Source: Euryodendron excelsum (Eukaryota > Streptophyta > Magnoliopsida > Ericales > Pentaphylacaceae). Taken from it: a DNA stretch of 64,000 bases. The position numbers and the translations under genes were made by a program. Each line of letters opens with the position of its first letter. The stretch's first letter is position 1. Where the stretch lies: positions 19,480,001 through 19,544,000 of the forward strand of contig CM065385.1 of the NCBI GenBank assembly GCA_033060915.1. The letters run 5' to 3'. The notes below the pieces were generated by a model, which saw only the letters and a program-made list of their open reading frames with translations, had not been told where the DNA came from and ran no database searches. This document shows positions 1-12,243 of this stretch, in pieces.

Positions 1-1590
1 GTACTCAATACTTCTCTGTAATTACTGATATGGAAATTAGTTGCATTTTATTATTTCTTTTGAACTTGCTTGGAGTTATTTCTGATTATTGTCCCTTGAA
101 GGGTTTGAAGGAACTTCTATGGCTAAGATGGTACATTCCAAAATGGAAAAAAGGTCTCAAAGCTCGCACCACAGTATTTTATTGCAACTCTAACTTGATC
201 TTATCTCAAGGTTCCTAGATTGGTGAGTATGTATTTATTCTCAGAATGACCATAGCCCCTGGAAGATCTAAAATCCCCTTATATCCTTTTTGTTTTTGTT
301 TATTTATTTATTTTATATTATGGACTTTTCTTATAAAATTATAGAGTAATGCTCAAAATTTTCTTACACAGTGCATGGTGGTTAATTATGGTCTTTACAT
401 TTCAAATCAAAACACCCAAAATTACTTCAAGCATAGCACTGACATATCGTTCTGGTGGAGTTACCTGTATGCAAATTCTGTAATAATAGAATTTTATAAA
501 GGGTAGCGGTCTACATATAGAAAAGTGTACAAAATGATGCTAAATTGTGGCTTATCACTTAAAAACAAAGAACTCATAAAGATGCCCCTTTAGTTACAGA
601 ACTGCCACTGCCATGTAATTTGGGGGCAAGGTTTTGTACAAAAATACTATAAGAATAACATTTTTATTTTCAAAAACTATTACCAACTGCATGTGCCACC
701 CGATATGATTACTAGAAAATTTTGAGTTTATGAAAAACAAGAGGTTATTGTTTATAGTACATTCCGAAGAACTTCTCAAAGTTGAATGGTTTAAGAAAGT
801 ACTGCGAGATGACCATCAAAGATCCAAAAAAATAACAACGGCTGGTGTCATTGGTGTCACTGAAGCATGGGAAGGGGAGTGTGGGAGAATCTACATCAGA
901 CAATGTTGGAAAGAATGTGCAGCGACAAATGACCTAAAAGAGGGAGATGAGAAGTTAGGGCTCATAAAGGGAGGAAGGACACTTACGATGAACTTTAAGT
1001 TTTTATGGTGAGTAGTTCTCATTTACCCTTGTCCTTGATATCTAGAGATGCATTCAGGCTGGTTTTCCGACTCTGAAAAAATATCTAGATGAATATTTGA
1101 TCAATATATAGACTTAATTCGATGCCTTTTTATTTTTTCATTTTTATTGTTTCTTATTTTCATATTCAATGTTTTTAGCTGGAGCTCCTTATGAATGAAA
1201 GAATCTCTCACAAAACATTGGGTTATGACTACATGATGTGCTAATTGTCCATACATACAAAAACTGATTCTTACTTCTTCTGTTAACCATAGGCTAAATG
1301 AATGGCCTTTTACATGAAACTGAAACAATGTAAAATGGTAAGTGCAGGTACAATGGAAGAAGTGGCTACACAATGGGAGCAGCATCAAGTAAGTAGCTCC
1401 AAAGGATTTTTGTTGAATATGGACTGATTAGAGCAATCGGTGGTCTCTACCACAATGGACTGATCACCCTCGACTTATGGATATGCTTTTGCTTTATGGA
1501 TTAATATGACTTTTGGTTTATTATGTAGTGGTATGATGGAAACTAGGGAGCATGCAAGTACCCAGCATTCATTCTGGTACTAAGGCTATG
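1..1590. other. Unassigned intergenic or intronic sequence
   Basis: I recognise no gene here. The longest open stretch on the plus strand (730-1011, 93 codons) starts in AT-rich sequence, resembles no family I know and has no partner exon that I can identify. The rest is AT-rich with scattered short frames on both strands. It could be intron or UTR of a gene lying to the left, but nothing visible proves that. Confidence 0.5.
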
Positions 1591-1880
1591 TTTGATACAA
1601 TCGAATGAAATGGTAATGAAATGAGGAATAGAATTTAATGATCACTCTCATTCCCTTATTTGTTTACTTAGTGGGAATGGAACAATCATTGTCGTTCTAT
1701 TGTTTGGTAAAACTAATTAATAATGCTAGAATGGAATGGTGGGTGGCGGCGACAATGATGGATGGCAGTGGTGGTGGTGATGGGTCAATGGTAAGTGGCT
1801 GTTGGTGGATGGTCGTGGTGGTTAGTAATGGGCCGTAAGGGAGGAAGAGGAAGGTTTGTTTTAAGAATAAATACAAAAAA
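1590..1880. mobile_element. MITE-like non-autonomous element fragment
   Basis: The segment opens with a GGCTATGTTTGATACAAT-type end followed by ATGGAATG-rich sequence, with a partly complementary TTCTATTGTTTGGTAAAA stretch near 1700. These 'GTTTGGT' ends are typical of plant hAT-related miniature elements. A GGTGG-rich, low-complexity interior (1735-1835) produces the short open frames seen on both strands, so I do not call them genes. The boundaries are uncertain because I could not find a clean target-site duplication. Confidence 0.3.
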
Positions 1881-1895
1881 AATAGAAGTACATAC

Positions 1896-1914
1896 ATATA
1901 TATATATATATATA
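1896..1914. repeat. (TA)n microsatellite
   Basis: A short alternating TA run sits directly before the AT-rich array. Confidence 0.8.
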
Positions 1915-4900
1915 GCTTAAAAGGTCCCCACTAAGTTGTTTAAAAGTTTCTTTTGAATTTCGTGAAAGCTGCTTAACAAATAAGTTTTTCAATAGTTTTC
2001 TGCTTCCTGTGTCTTCTTATATTTTTTTTAGATGCGCTTTCTACTTTTGCTTTTTATTTTAATAACTATCATTTGACATTTATTTGGGTTGATGTTTGTG
2101 AGTATATTGCTTAGATGTCTTCTGCAATATATGTAGTAACACTATTTATGCGGGGCTAATTTAAATTTTGATCAAAAACACTATTTAATGCAATATTAAT
2201 TATTTAAATATTATTTTGATAAATATTTAATTTAAAAATTAAACTAATTCATTAATTTTATATTTTATTTATTATTTATTTAATTGAGATTTTTATGAGG
2301 AATAAATAAATAATTTTATTTTACTTGCTTGCTTTTACCTTGAAATTATTATTTATATATGAAATTAATAAAATATTTTTATTTTACTGGTTATTTATTT
2401 ATATTAAAATTATTTTATTATATGAATTAATAAATTCTTTTTCTAAAAATTTTTCATTTCTTGAAAGGTCTCCAATATTGAAAAGTTTCTTTTGAGTTTT
2501 AACAAATAAGTTTTTCAATAGTTGTTTTGCTTCTCATGTCTTCCTACATTTTTTTTGGATGCGTTTTCTAATAACTATGATTTAACATTTATTTGAGTTA
2601 ATGTTAGTGATTATATTACTTAGAGGTCTTCTGCAATATCAGATTTATTGAGGAAAAAGGATGTTGTAACACTATTTATGTGGGGCCAACAATATTTATA
2701 TTTTGATAAATATTTAATTTAAATTGTGATTAAATGCAATATTAATTATTTAAATACTATTTTGATAAATATTTAATTTCAAATTTAAATTAATTCATTA
2801 ATTTTATATTTTATTTAATATTTATTTAATTGAGATTTTTATATGTGGAAGAAATAAATAATTTTATTTTACTTGCTTGTATATATATTAACTATTTAAA
2901 TTAATTTATTAATATTATGTTTTTATTTATTGTTTATTTAATTGAGATTTTTATATGTGGAATAAATAAATTATTTTATTTTACTTGCTTGTCTTTACCT
3001 TGAAATTATTATCTATATATGAAATATTTTTATATTGCTGATTATTTATTAACATTAAAATTATTTTAATATATGTAATCAATAAATTCTTTTTCTAAAA
3101 AGTTGTTTAAAAGTTTCTTTTGAGAAAGCTGCCTAACAAATAAGTTTTTCAATAGTTTTCTGCTTCCCCTATCTTCCTATTTTTTTTTTTCGAATGCGCT
3201 TTCCGCTTTTGATAATTATGATTTGACATTTATTTGTTAATGTTTTTTGGGAGAAAGTAATGTCGCAACACTATTTATGTGGGTCCAGCACTATATATAT
3301 TTTGATAAATATTTAATTTAAATTTTGATCAAAAGCACTATCTAATGCAATATTAACTATTTAAATACTATTTTGATAAATATTTAATTTAAATTTCAAA
3401 TTAATTCATTAATTTTTTCATTTATTATTTATTTAATTGGGATTTCTATATTTGAAATAAATAAATAATTTTATTTTACTTGCTTGTATTTACCTTGAAA
3501 TTATTATTTATATATGAAATTAATTAAATATTTTTATTTTACTGATTATTTATTTGTATTAAAATTATTTTAGTATATGAAATCAATAAAATCTTATTCT
3601 AAAAAGTTTCCATTTCTTTCCACTAAGTTGTTTAAAATTTTCTTTTGAGCTTCGTGAAAACTACCTAACAAACAAATTTTTCAATAATTTTCTACGTCTC
3701 ATGTCTTCCTACATCTTTTTTTTGGATGCACTTCCCACTTTTGATGACTATGATTTGACATTTATTTGGGTTAATGTTTGTGAGTCTACAATATTAGATT
3801 TATTGGGGGAAAGAGATGTCGTAACACTATTTATGTGGGGCCATCACTATTTATATTTTAATAAATTTTTAATTTAAATTTTGATCAAAAGCACTAATGC
3901 AATATTAATTATTTAAATACTATTTTGGTAAATATTTAATTTAAAATTTAAATTAATTCATTAATTTTATATTTTATTTATTATTTATTTAATTGAGATT
4001 TTTATATGTGGAATAAATAAATAATTTTATTTTACTTGCTTGTATATATATTAACTATTTAAATACAATTTTGATAAATATTTAATTTAAAATTTAAATT
4101 AATTCATTAATTTTTTATTTTATTTAATTGAGATTTTTATATTTGAAATAAATAAATAAATTTATTTTACTTGCTTGTATTTACCTTTGAAATTATTATT
4201 TATATATGAAATTAATAAAATATTTTTATTTTACTGATTATTTATTTGTACTAAAATTATTTTAGTATATGGAGTCAATAAATTCTTTTTCTAAAAGTTT
4301 TCATTTCTTAAAAGGTCTCCACTAAGTTATTTAAAAGTTTTTTTTGAATTTTGTGAAAGCTATTTAACAAATAAGTTTTCCAATAAATTTTTACTTCTCG
4401 TTTTTTTTTTTTTTGTGTGCTTTCCGCTTTTGATAACTATCAGTTGACATTTATTTGAGTTAATGTTTGTGAGTATATTTCTTGGAGGTCTTTTGCAAGG
4501 AAAAAGGGATGTCCCAACACTATTTATGTGGGCCCAACACTATTTATATTTTGATCAAAAGCACTATCCAATGCAATATTAACTATTTAAACATTATTTT
4601 GATAAATATTTAATTTAAAATTTAAATTAATTCATTAATTTTATATTTTATTTATTGTTTATTTAATTCATATTTTTATATGTGGAATAAATAAATAATT
4701 TTATTTTAGTTGCTTGTACTTACCTTGAAATTATTATTTATATATAAAATTAATAAAATATTTTTATTTTACTAATTATTTATTTGTATTAAAATTATTT
4801 TAGTATATGGAATCAATAAAATCAAGGTCTCCATTAACTTGAAAGGTTTCTTTTGAGTTTCGTGAAAGCTACCTAATAAATAAGTTTTTTAATAATTTTC

Positions 4901-5095
4901 TATGTCTTGTTTTTTTTTTTATATTTGAGTTAATGTTTGTGAGTATATTACTTGGAGGTCTTTTACAAGGGAAAAGGGATGTCGTAACACTATTTATGTG
5001 AGCCCAACATTATTTATATTTTAATAAATATTTTATTTAAATTTTGATCAAAAGCACTATCTAATGCAATATTAATTATTTAAATACTATTTTGA
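1915..5095 (+). repeat. AT-rich tandem array, block 1
   Basis: About six diverged monomers of roughly 510-700 bp lie head to tail. Each starts near a 'GGTCTCCACTAAGTTGTTTA' box (about 1920, 2466, 3100, 3615, 4312, 4825). Each then carries, in order, 'CCTAACAAATAAGTTTTTCA', 'TTTGACATTTATTTGAGTTA', 'AACACTATTTATGTGGG', 'TTGATAAATATTTAATTTAA' and 'TTACTTGCTTGTATTTACC' boxes. Some monomers have lost or doubled the internal segment around 'CTTGCTTGTATATATATTAA'. There is no coding potential. The same family forms blocks 2 and 3 at 41-55 kb. The array ends abruptly at about 5095, where it abuts a different satellite. Confidence 0.9.
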
Positions 5096-5935
5096 CAGGT
5101 TTGGCAGCTCAAAGATGCCATTTGGGGCATGTAGCACCATCAAACCTCAAGACATCAAGTTTAAGGCCCTAAAACTGTCCTAGCAGTATAAAAATGTTAC
5201 AATTATCAAAGCAGGAGTCCAACTCGTGCGCGGTTGTTGCTCACATGTCGCTAATGCCAGGTTTGTTAGCTCGCGTGCGTTATTGTTTGCTCCACATCAC
5301 TAGTGCCTAGAACATGCTACACACAATGTTTAGTTTCTCAACAATGTGATATTGGGCTTCTACCACCATTAAACCTGAAAATGCCGAGTTTGAGGCCTAA
5401 ACATATCCCTAGACTGTAAAAATACTACAACTCCCAAACAGAGAGTCCGGCTCACATGCAGTTGCTTCCCACATGTCTATTGTGCCTTAAAAATGTTACA
5501 TGCCAAGTTTAGCGCTCAACAATGCCGTTCGGGGTTAGTAGCACAGTAAAACCTCAAACGTTGAGTTTAGGGCCTAAAAGCGCTTGTAGTGTAAAAATGC
5601 TACAACTCCTAAAAAAGAAGTTTTAGGAGTTTGGCTTGTGCATGGTTGTTTCTCCCATGTAATTCTTGCCTAGACCTGATCACGTGCTAGGTTTGGTGGC
5701 TCAATGAAGGCATTTGGGGCTTGTAGCACCATAAGACTTGAAAACGCTAACTTAAAAAGTGTCCCTAGAGTGTAAAAACACTACAACTCCCAAACCGGGA
5801 GTTTTGCTTGCGCGTGGTTGATTTCCCCACATCACTTGTACCTAAACCGTGATAGTTCCCAAGTTTGGTTCCTTGATGACGTCGTTTGGGGCTTGCAGCA
5901 CCATAAAACCACAAATTACAGCACCGTAAAAAAAT
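5096..5935 (+). repeat. Satellite-like tandem repeat of about 180 bp
   Basis: Five diverged units begin at about 5097, 5328, 5507, 5689 and 5860, spaced 231, 179, 182 and 171 bp. Shared boxes per unit are 'AGTTTGG..GCTCAA', 'TTTGGGGCTTGTAGCACCAT', 'AAACCTCAA', 'CCCTAGAGTGTAAAAA.ACTACAACTCCCAAA' and 'CACATGTC..TTGTGCCTA'. It is much more GC-rich than the AT-rich array it touches. The last unit is truncated. It has no coding capacity. Confidence 0.8.
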
Positions 5936-6664
5936 TAATTCCAATTTCTTTAGGGCTTGGTCATTTGGGGCTTGGTAGTTTTGTATAGAATTAATTCCAA
6001 TTTACATATATGGCAGTTAGATGTAATAAATTCCAAATTATATTTGTCTAATTGTGAAAGTTTGGTACTTCCAAGAGCTATTGGGGAAGGTTAATTATGA
6101 TTTGATTGAACAAAAATCTATTGTGATCATCAATTTCATATTGGTATTTTGAGGCATTTACTTAGTATGTGAATCAATTTTGATTGGTTTGGTGATTAAT
6201 CTTTGCAATTATCGGTTACAGGTTGTTGGGACATCAAAGAATTTTCAAAAAAAAATGAAGCCCTTGTTGGAGAAGAAACAGCCAGTAGCGATTGTGTTGG
6301 ACTATGAGGATTCATGCAAGCAGCAGAAGCAACCATGGCCGGCAGAACCATTAGCAACAACAGCAACAAGGTCCAGAGCTTTACTCCATCAACACAGCCC
6401 CCACTGTGGTTTTGTTGCTAAATTCATCTTGGGTTGGCCAATTTGCACATTGTCGATTTCTCTAGAGTCCTATATGTGATGAACACTATCCTTGTATGTT
6501 CTCTTTTTGCTCTCTCAATACTCATATTCATTAATTGATATTTTGCAAATGGGCTAAAATTGCAATATGTGAAGTAGGGTCTATTAGTACAATATACGAG
6601 AACAATCAATTGGGTTCATTTAAACGTTGCTATTTTTATTTTACTTTTCTTCTAGAAATTTATT
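5936..6664. other. Unassigned sequence with one exon-like stretch
   Basis: AT-rich single-copy-looking DNA. At 6221-6478 a plus-strand open stretch follows a pyrimidine-rich TTACAG that could be a splice acceptor. It reads VVGTSKNFQKKMKP and becomes Gln-rich. I cannot assign it to a family with confidence, and no matching upstream exon is visible. Treat it as a possible orphan exon at most. Confidence 0.3.
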
Positions 6665-6930
6665 GATAAAATTAACTATGTTGGACCATCGAGGTGATAG
6701 TTAGTTGGTTTCAGGAGTTGGGTTTAAAACCCCGCTTTTCTCTCAACGGTCGTGTGTTTGAACTCGCTTGCGGTAGTAGTCGCGTGAACCACATATTATT
6801 GAGAATGGACTAAATGTCGCTTGCACGCTACGGTGACAAGCTCGTCCTTCTTGAGCCAGTAGCTATAGCTAAAACCGAACATTCCTTAGTGGGTGGGAAC
6901 CCCTATGGTCACACCCAAGGAGGGTTATTA
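6665..6930 (+). mobile_element. SINE-like element, tRNA-related head
   Basis: The stretch contains 'TAGTTAGTTGGTTTCAGG' (A-box-like) and, about 55 bp further on, 'GGTCGTGTGTTTGAACTCG' (B-box-like). It then continues into a body ending in 'CACACCCAAGGAGGGTTA'. This arrangement is that of tRNA-derived plant SINEs. It is diverged, shows no clear poly-A tail or flanking duplication, and could instead be part of another repeat family. Confidence 0.35.
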
Positions 6931-7200
6931 CGATTAGGGATGGCAATGGGGCGGGTTTGGGTCTGGAGACTCCTACCCCACCCCCACCCCACCATGGTAA
7001 CCCCTCCCCCCAAACTTGCCCCGCCCTGCCCTGCCCTGCCCTGCCCTGCCCTACTTTCTTTACCTTAGTGTGTTTTTTTAAACACATCATGGATAAAGCA
7101 AGAGGATAAAATTACAAAAAATAACCAAAAGAAATCTAATAATTATATTTTAATAAAATATATATTCATAAATGGGGCAGGTTCGAATTGCGATGGGTCT
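6931..7200 (+). mobile_element. GC-rich non-autonomous element with (CCCTG)n core
   Basis: It begins with 'AGGGATGGCAATGGGGCGGG', a sequence head seen in many plant repeat copies. It continues with C-rich sequence, holds six or so CCCTG units at 7021-7052, and ends near 'AATGGGGCAGGTTCGAATTG', a weak complement of the head. The pentanucleotide run explains the overlapping Pro/Ala-rich and Gly/Gln-rich short frames on opposite strands, which are not genes. Confidence 0.45.
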
Positions 7201-8509
7201 TTACCGTTGTATTTAGCATATATGTTATGCAATAGAATGGTTTGTTTTTTATTTGTGTGGATGAGCATTTCACAATTTTCCCATTGAAGTTTGATCAATT
7301 TTTCTTGTGTTTATTTATGAAAATGTGGTTGACACATGCCTAGTATATATATAAATACTAAATTACGATCATAAAGTCATTTTCTTTGATTTATTTCCAG
7401 TGCTTCTCCCACATTGCAGTCCTTCGTTTGGAGCACAATCCAAATCACCAAGATTTGAGCTATATTTCAATCATGGGGAGCAAGAATCGAAGAAGTCCTA
7501 CAGGGATTAGTCAAAGTCATGCATTTGATTTATTCATCTGCGGGCTTAAGCCTTTTTTCTTAGTTTCTCTTCTTTTTCAGTACTTTTAATTCGAACGGCC
7601 TTTGACATTCTTTTTCTCCTTTTTCTATGTAATAAAAAAAAAATTATTCATTTTATTTTATTTTTATATCACAAATAGATTATAGGAACTAACCAAAGGG
7701 CAAAGCACTTAAGAGTCTTGAATTAAGTGAAGGCCATAGCATCACGTGTAATAAATCATTTAATATATAAAAGGGTGGAACAGTCCTCTCATAGTAAGAA
7801 AAATTTATTCAGTGCTCCAAGCACTAAGCCAATTTTGTTCCATCACTCACTATGTACCCTACTAGATGGAGTATTTGACCTCACTTAACAAACAGGAGAT
7901 CCATCTGTTGAGAGTTCAACCCCAACTCTCTCTAGAAAATTCTACCTGTCTCTAGATAATATGTGTGTGAGTATTCAACGGTCTTGGTATGCCCATGAAT
8001 ATTGGATCTTTTTGTGAGTTATACTTGGATTACTGTCAAAATATTTTCAGTCAAGGTTCTAACTGAAGAAGTAATCCATCAAATAGTCACCAAGAACGTC
8101 CTTGTTGTGTGGATAAGGCACATACACAAACCTAGAAATAATATAACAAACCACCACTCTCTTTCACCTACAAATAATACAACTAAAAGGATTAATTCCC
8201 TCACCTACCTCAAGTTATTGATCAGAAAACTAGCCAGGAATAACCTACTTGGCTGCAAACCACCACTCTCTTTCACCCTTTGCCTCTTATCTCTCTTTTT
8301 CTCGGGTCTCTTATCCTCGGCTGCCTGTCCTATTCTGATTGTTTAGTCAAAGTTTCAGTAGTACCCACGTGTAAGCAAAGGATTTTCTACATGTACTAAA
8401 GTATTAGAATTTTGGAACCCACGTGAAAGCAATGGATGTACTTAAGTTTTAGAGTTTTAAATTTCTTTTTTGGAGAGTAAATTAAATTCTAAAAGGCCAA
8501 TCGTATATA
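7201..8509. other. Unassigned AT-rich sequence
   Basis: No recognisable gene, element or RNA. A plus-strand open frame at 8002-8346 has no family resemblance and no codon pattern that would support it as a gene. Confidence 0.5.
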
Positions 8510-8963
8510 TCTATATAAGTTATGTTCGCTCTAATTTTTACCTCTCTCCTAAGTGGCACCTACGTGACACTTTAGATACTCTTATACTTGGTAAATACCA
8601 CTTCACATGGGCTATTGGTTAGATAAAGATAAGATTGATATGGTATTTATCGAGTGACTATAATTATTTAATTTATTCTTTTAGTGAACAAATAAGATAC
8701 TAAAAAGTTTTACTTTTATTAGATATATATAAGATAAGATTGATATTGTATTTAGTTTGGGTGGGGTTGTGCTACAAAGTATAACTATTTTATTTATTTA
8801 TTTATTTTTAGTGAATAAATAGATACTAAAAAAAAGATAAATATTCATGATGTGTATCTTAATTGTTATGGATATTAGACTTAAAATATTTCTATTTATA
8901 ATATTTTCATTATAAATATGAAGAACCCTTACTCCTTCGTGCATTGCACGAGTTGACACCTGG
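8510..8963 (+). mobile_element. Candidate non-autonomous Helitron
   Basis: The right end shows a perfect short hairpin, TCGTGCATTGCACGA (stem TCGTGCA/TGCACGA with a single central T), then 8 bp and CTGG followed by T. This matches the Helitron pattern of a 3' hairpin shortly before CTRR with insertion into AT. The left candidate end is A|TCTATATAAGTTATG at 8510. The interior (about 455 bp) is AT-rich with no RepHel coding, so the element would be non-autonomous. The 3' end is much better supported than the 5' end. Confidence 0.45.
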
Positions 8964-8989
8964 TATATATATTTGTACTACAAATTATC

Positions 8990-9715
8990 AAAAAATAATT
9001 AGAAAATACATGGTTTAACATATAGCAAAAATAGTATGTTAGATGGTATTAGATTAACAACTATCGCAATAAGTAACCCATAGTTGCCAAAAATCTCATG
9101 AAATTTAAAAATAAAAAATTCTAATGCACGTTTTTTAGATGAGGCAGAAACACTAATAAGGTTTAAAAAGATTTGGGAAAAACTTGAGGAAATTTCTTGT
9201 TGGCGCACTTCTCGTATTTTTATACCTTTTGTGTACTTTTAAATTTATTTTTATTAATAATATGTAATTGATCTTACAAGTTCATCAAATATTATTTATA
9301 CTAGTATTTTAGTTGTTCATGATGGTATTATAATATTCTATTTACAGTTTTTAAGATGCTCAATACATTTTTCTTGTACATATTTTATATTCTTATGTCA
9401 CTGTTTTTCGTGTCTCATATTATTTTGAACCATGTTTCAAAATTTTCATTTCCTATGTATATTTTTATTTTTTATTATCTACAAGAAAGTAAATTTGTAT
9501 ACAAATTTAACTTCATTAAAAATATATAACAATTGAAAAAAAATAAAGAACTAACAACGCAATAGCACTCATTTTTTCTCGCCCAACAAGTTGGAGGTTT
9601 GACTAACATTGAGTATAGTAGGTTAGTTTTGTGTGTTAGAGAATTTTTTCTCTAATTCAAGTGATTTTTACTTATTTCTCAAACTCAAGTTATTCTTAAT
9701 AATAGTAATGTGTAT
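8990..9715 (+). repeat. Degenerate tandem duplication, copy 1
   Basis: Successive landmarks here recur in the same order in copy 2. 'AATAGTATGTTAGATGGTAT' (about 9030) pairs with about 9835. 'TTAGTTGTTCATGATGGTA' (about 9310) pairs with about 10358. The block from 'TCTCATATTATTTTGAACCA' (about 9413) to 'CTCAAACTCAAGTTATTCTT' (about 9690) pairs with 11210-11500. It is non-coding and heavily diverged. Confidence 0.6.
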
Positions 9716-9740
9716 ATATTTATATATATATATATATATC
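9716..9740. repeat. (TA)n microsatellite
   Basis: An alternating TA run marks the junction between the two degenerate duplicate copies. Confidence 0.8.
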
Positions 9741-9769
9741 AAATTTTGCAAGTAAATATAAAAATTTTT

Positions 9770-11510
9770 ATAAATATATAATATTTATTATGATAAATGC
9801 AAAACAGAACCCTAAACGCCATACTAATATCAAAAATAGTACGTTAGCTAGTATCATATTGACAAATATGGTTTTTACTAAATTAAAATTGTTAATAAAA
9901 CTCTGTGAAAGAGGATACATTTCAAGAATAGGCTGGATCCAATCAGCTGTACTTTTTTTCCCCTTATAACTAGGAAAGAAAGGGTGCATGATCTTGCGAA
10001 TTACTTTTGAATGAATTAAGAAATTATATGCAAGAACCATAGCATTTTTGTGATTCATTGGTAGATCTACTTTGATTCTCTATGAATCAGTAATGTGGGA
10101 TTCTTAATTAGAAACATAAACAAAAAAATCTCATGAAATTTTAAAGAAAAATTTTAGAAAACATTTTTGAGACTTGTCAAAAAAATCTAATACGGTTTAA
10201 CAGAAATTGTCAAAAATTATTTTCAAAATCTGGAGAAATTTTTTATAAACACAGTTCCTGTAAGTTTTATTAATTTCATATACATTAAGTTCATTTTCAA
10301 TTATGATATGAAATTGGCCTTATCAGTTTCGTCAAACATTATCTAAAATAATATTTTAGTTGATCATGATCTTAGTCACACAGTTCGCCAAATATGGGCC
10401 ACACCGATTCCTGAATTCAGACCAAATTCACCATCGATTCGCGATCTCCTGAAAGACTGAGCGCAAACTAAGAATTTGCTAGGGCAAATTTCATCATCCA
10501 TGTGTTGTATGTAATATGCCAGTACTGTGACTAGCTGACACTATATGTTGACTAGCAGATACTATATTTGTCCCCCACTATTGTTAATTGGCTTGCCAAC
10601 ATATAAAGCACTCACTGTCACTTGTCTGCAAAATGTCACACTTACAAGAATTGAACCTCCAACCAAATTCAAATAATAAGAATCGAACCACTAAGCCAGG
10701 CTAATATCCAAATAACTAACGTCTTTTTTTTTTTATTTAACATATTAGTGCGTGGATTACATGAATGATTTACACAATTTAGATTCATGTCAATATTTTT
10801 TCAACTCATATATAATATTATTAATACATAAAAAATATATTTATATATAATTTACACATATATTAAATATATAAAAATATATATTATTTAATAGGCGCTC
10901 TAGGAATATTCTCATTCTCAATCCTTCTAGCAAAGAATGGACTCATGCTTGAACTTTCGCACCCACATCCGCACACACTTTTTGTGACTTAGATAATGAT
11001 TGTATTATAATGTTTTACAAGATTCTCATAAATAGGCCCCCCTCTCTCCTATGTTGTAAAAGGGAGTGTAGATCTTTCTGTGATGTCGCCCCTAAATCCA
11101 CAAGTACTGGCTGGATAACCCCTAAGATAAGAGGATATAGAAGGAGATTTAGCTACAGGTAGAAGCAAATATACCTTGCAAAGCGGCTTATCGTGTATCC
11201 ATATTTTTATTTCTCATATTATTTAGAATCATGATTCAAGTTTTTGTTTCCTATACATCTATTATCTAAAATAATGTCAATTTTTATGCAAATTCAACTC
11301 ATTAAAAAATATAAAAAAAAAACTTGAAAAAAAAGATTAAAAAATTGATACAACAGTTAAACATAGTCACATTCTCTCCCCTAACCAATCGAATGTTTGA
11401 CATATAGAATGCAACAGGGTGGTTTGTTGTGTGCTCGAAAATTTATTTTCTAAATTCAAGTTCTTTTTAATTTATTTCTCAAACTCATATTGTTCTTAAA
11501 AATAATTTTA
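9770..11510 (+). repeat. Degenerate tandem duplication, copy 2, with about 0.8 kb inserted
   Basis: 9790-10370 corresponds to 8990-9330, and 11200-11510 corresponds to 9400-9700. The 10370-11200 interval has no counterpart in copy 1 and looks like a later insertion. It contains 'AGAATCGAACCACTAAGCCA', a phrase common in degraded plant retroelement ends. No coding region is seen. Confidence 0.55.
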
Positions 11511-11630
11511 AACCCAAAATTAGAAGTCATGTATTAGAATCATGACTTCAAATCTAACTATTCTACAAGACATTTTTTTAAAATTTGACAATTTATAATG
11601 TAGATAATGGAGCCATGATTTAAAGCTCTA

Positions 11631-11842
11631 AGGGTCCGTTGGATTGGGTTTTTTTAAAACTTTTTTGGCTTGGCTTATTTTTACTTATAAGTGAAAAAAA
11701 GTCAAAATTTTAAAACTTTTTTGCTTGTTGTTTTTTTGCTTTTCTGCTTTTCTTATCTTATTAAAAAAATTTATTTTTTTTACTTATAAACTAAAAGAAT
11801 AAAATAAAAAAAACTTAAAAAAATTATACCAAACAAGCCCTT
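11631..11842. mobile_element. hAT-type MITE
   Basis: About 212 bp bounded by imperfect terminal inverted repeats: AGGGTCCGTTGGATTGGGTT on the left and, on the opposite strand of the right end, AGGGCTTGTTTGGTATAATT. The interior is T/A homopolymer-rich. AGGG..GTTTGG ends are typical of plant hAT MITEs. The flanks do not show a perfect 8-bp target duplication, so exact ends are approximate. Confidence 0.65.
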
Positions 11843-12081
11843 AGTCCTATTAGAGCTATTCCGATTCACATGCTTTCAAAATATCATTTCAAAAAGCTAC
11901 ATGAATTATAAAAGTTGTAAATAACTAGAGAATTTAGTAAAAAAAAAAAACTCACCACATGCCAAAATTTGTGGTAACCCTAAACCCTATTAGGACGTAT
12001 CGGCACATTCTTATGTATGTTAACGGCTAGTTGTCCCGTTCCTTTCCCAACTCCCTATGTGCTTCCCTTTTCATTCATCAC

Positions 12082-12083
<2 letters not shown>

Positions 12084-12117
<34 letters not shown>
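12084..12117. repeat. (CT)n microsatellite in a putative 5' leader
   Basis: About 17 CT units lie 130 bp upstream of the MS5-like exon. Pyrimidine-rich repeats are common in plant 5' untranslated regions, so this may be the leader of that former gene. Confidence 0.85.
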
Positions 12118-12119
<2 letters not shown>

Positions 12120-12243
12120 AATTTTCCAGCAAAACCAAGTGGTTTTCCAACCACTGAAAGCCTTTTCTTTGTCAATCAAGAAAAGGGCATAAGGATTTGT
12201 ACTTAACGAGTCATAATCAGATTGTTCCGAGTCGAAGGTCTTA

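Noticed and set aside
730..1011. 93-codon open frame as a gene
   Set aside because: No resemblance to a known family, no supporting exon or signals, and length compatible with chance in this region.
1697..1897. Opposing Gly/Val-rich and Pro/Thr-rich frames near 1.7 kb
   Set aside because: Both derive from a GGTGG-rich low-complexity tract in a MITE-like element.
10640..10700. Degenerate tRNA gene on the minus strand
   Set aside because: Words resembling inverted B and A boxes occur, but no cloverleaf can be built and spacing is wrong.
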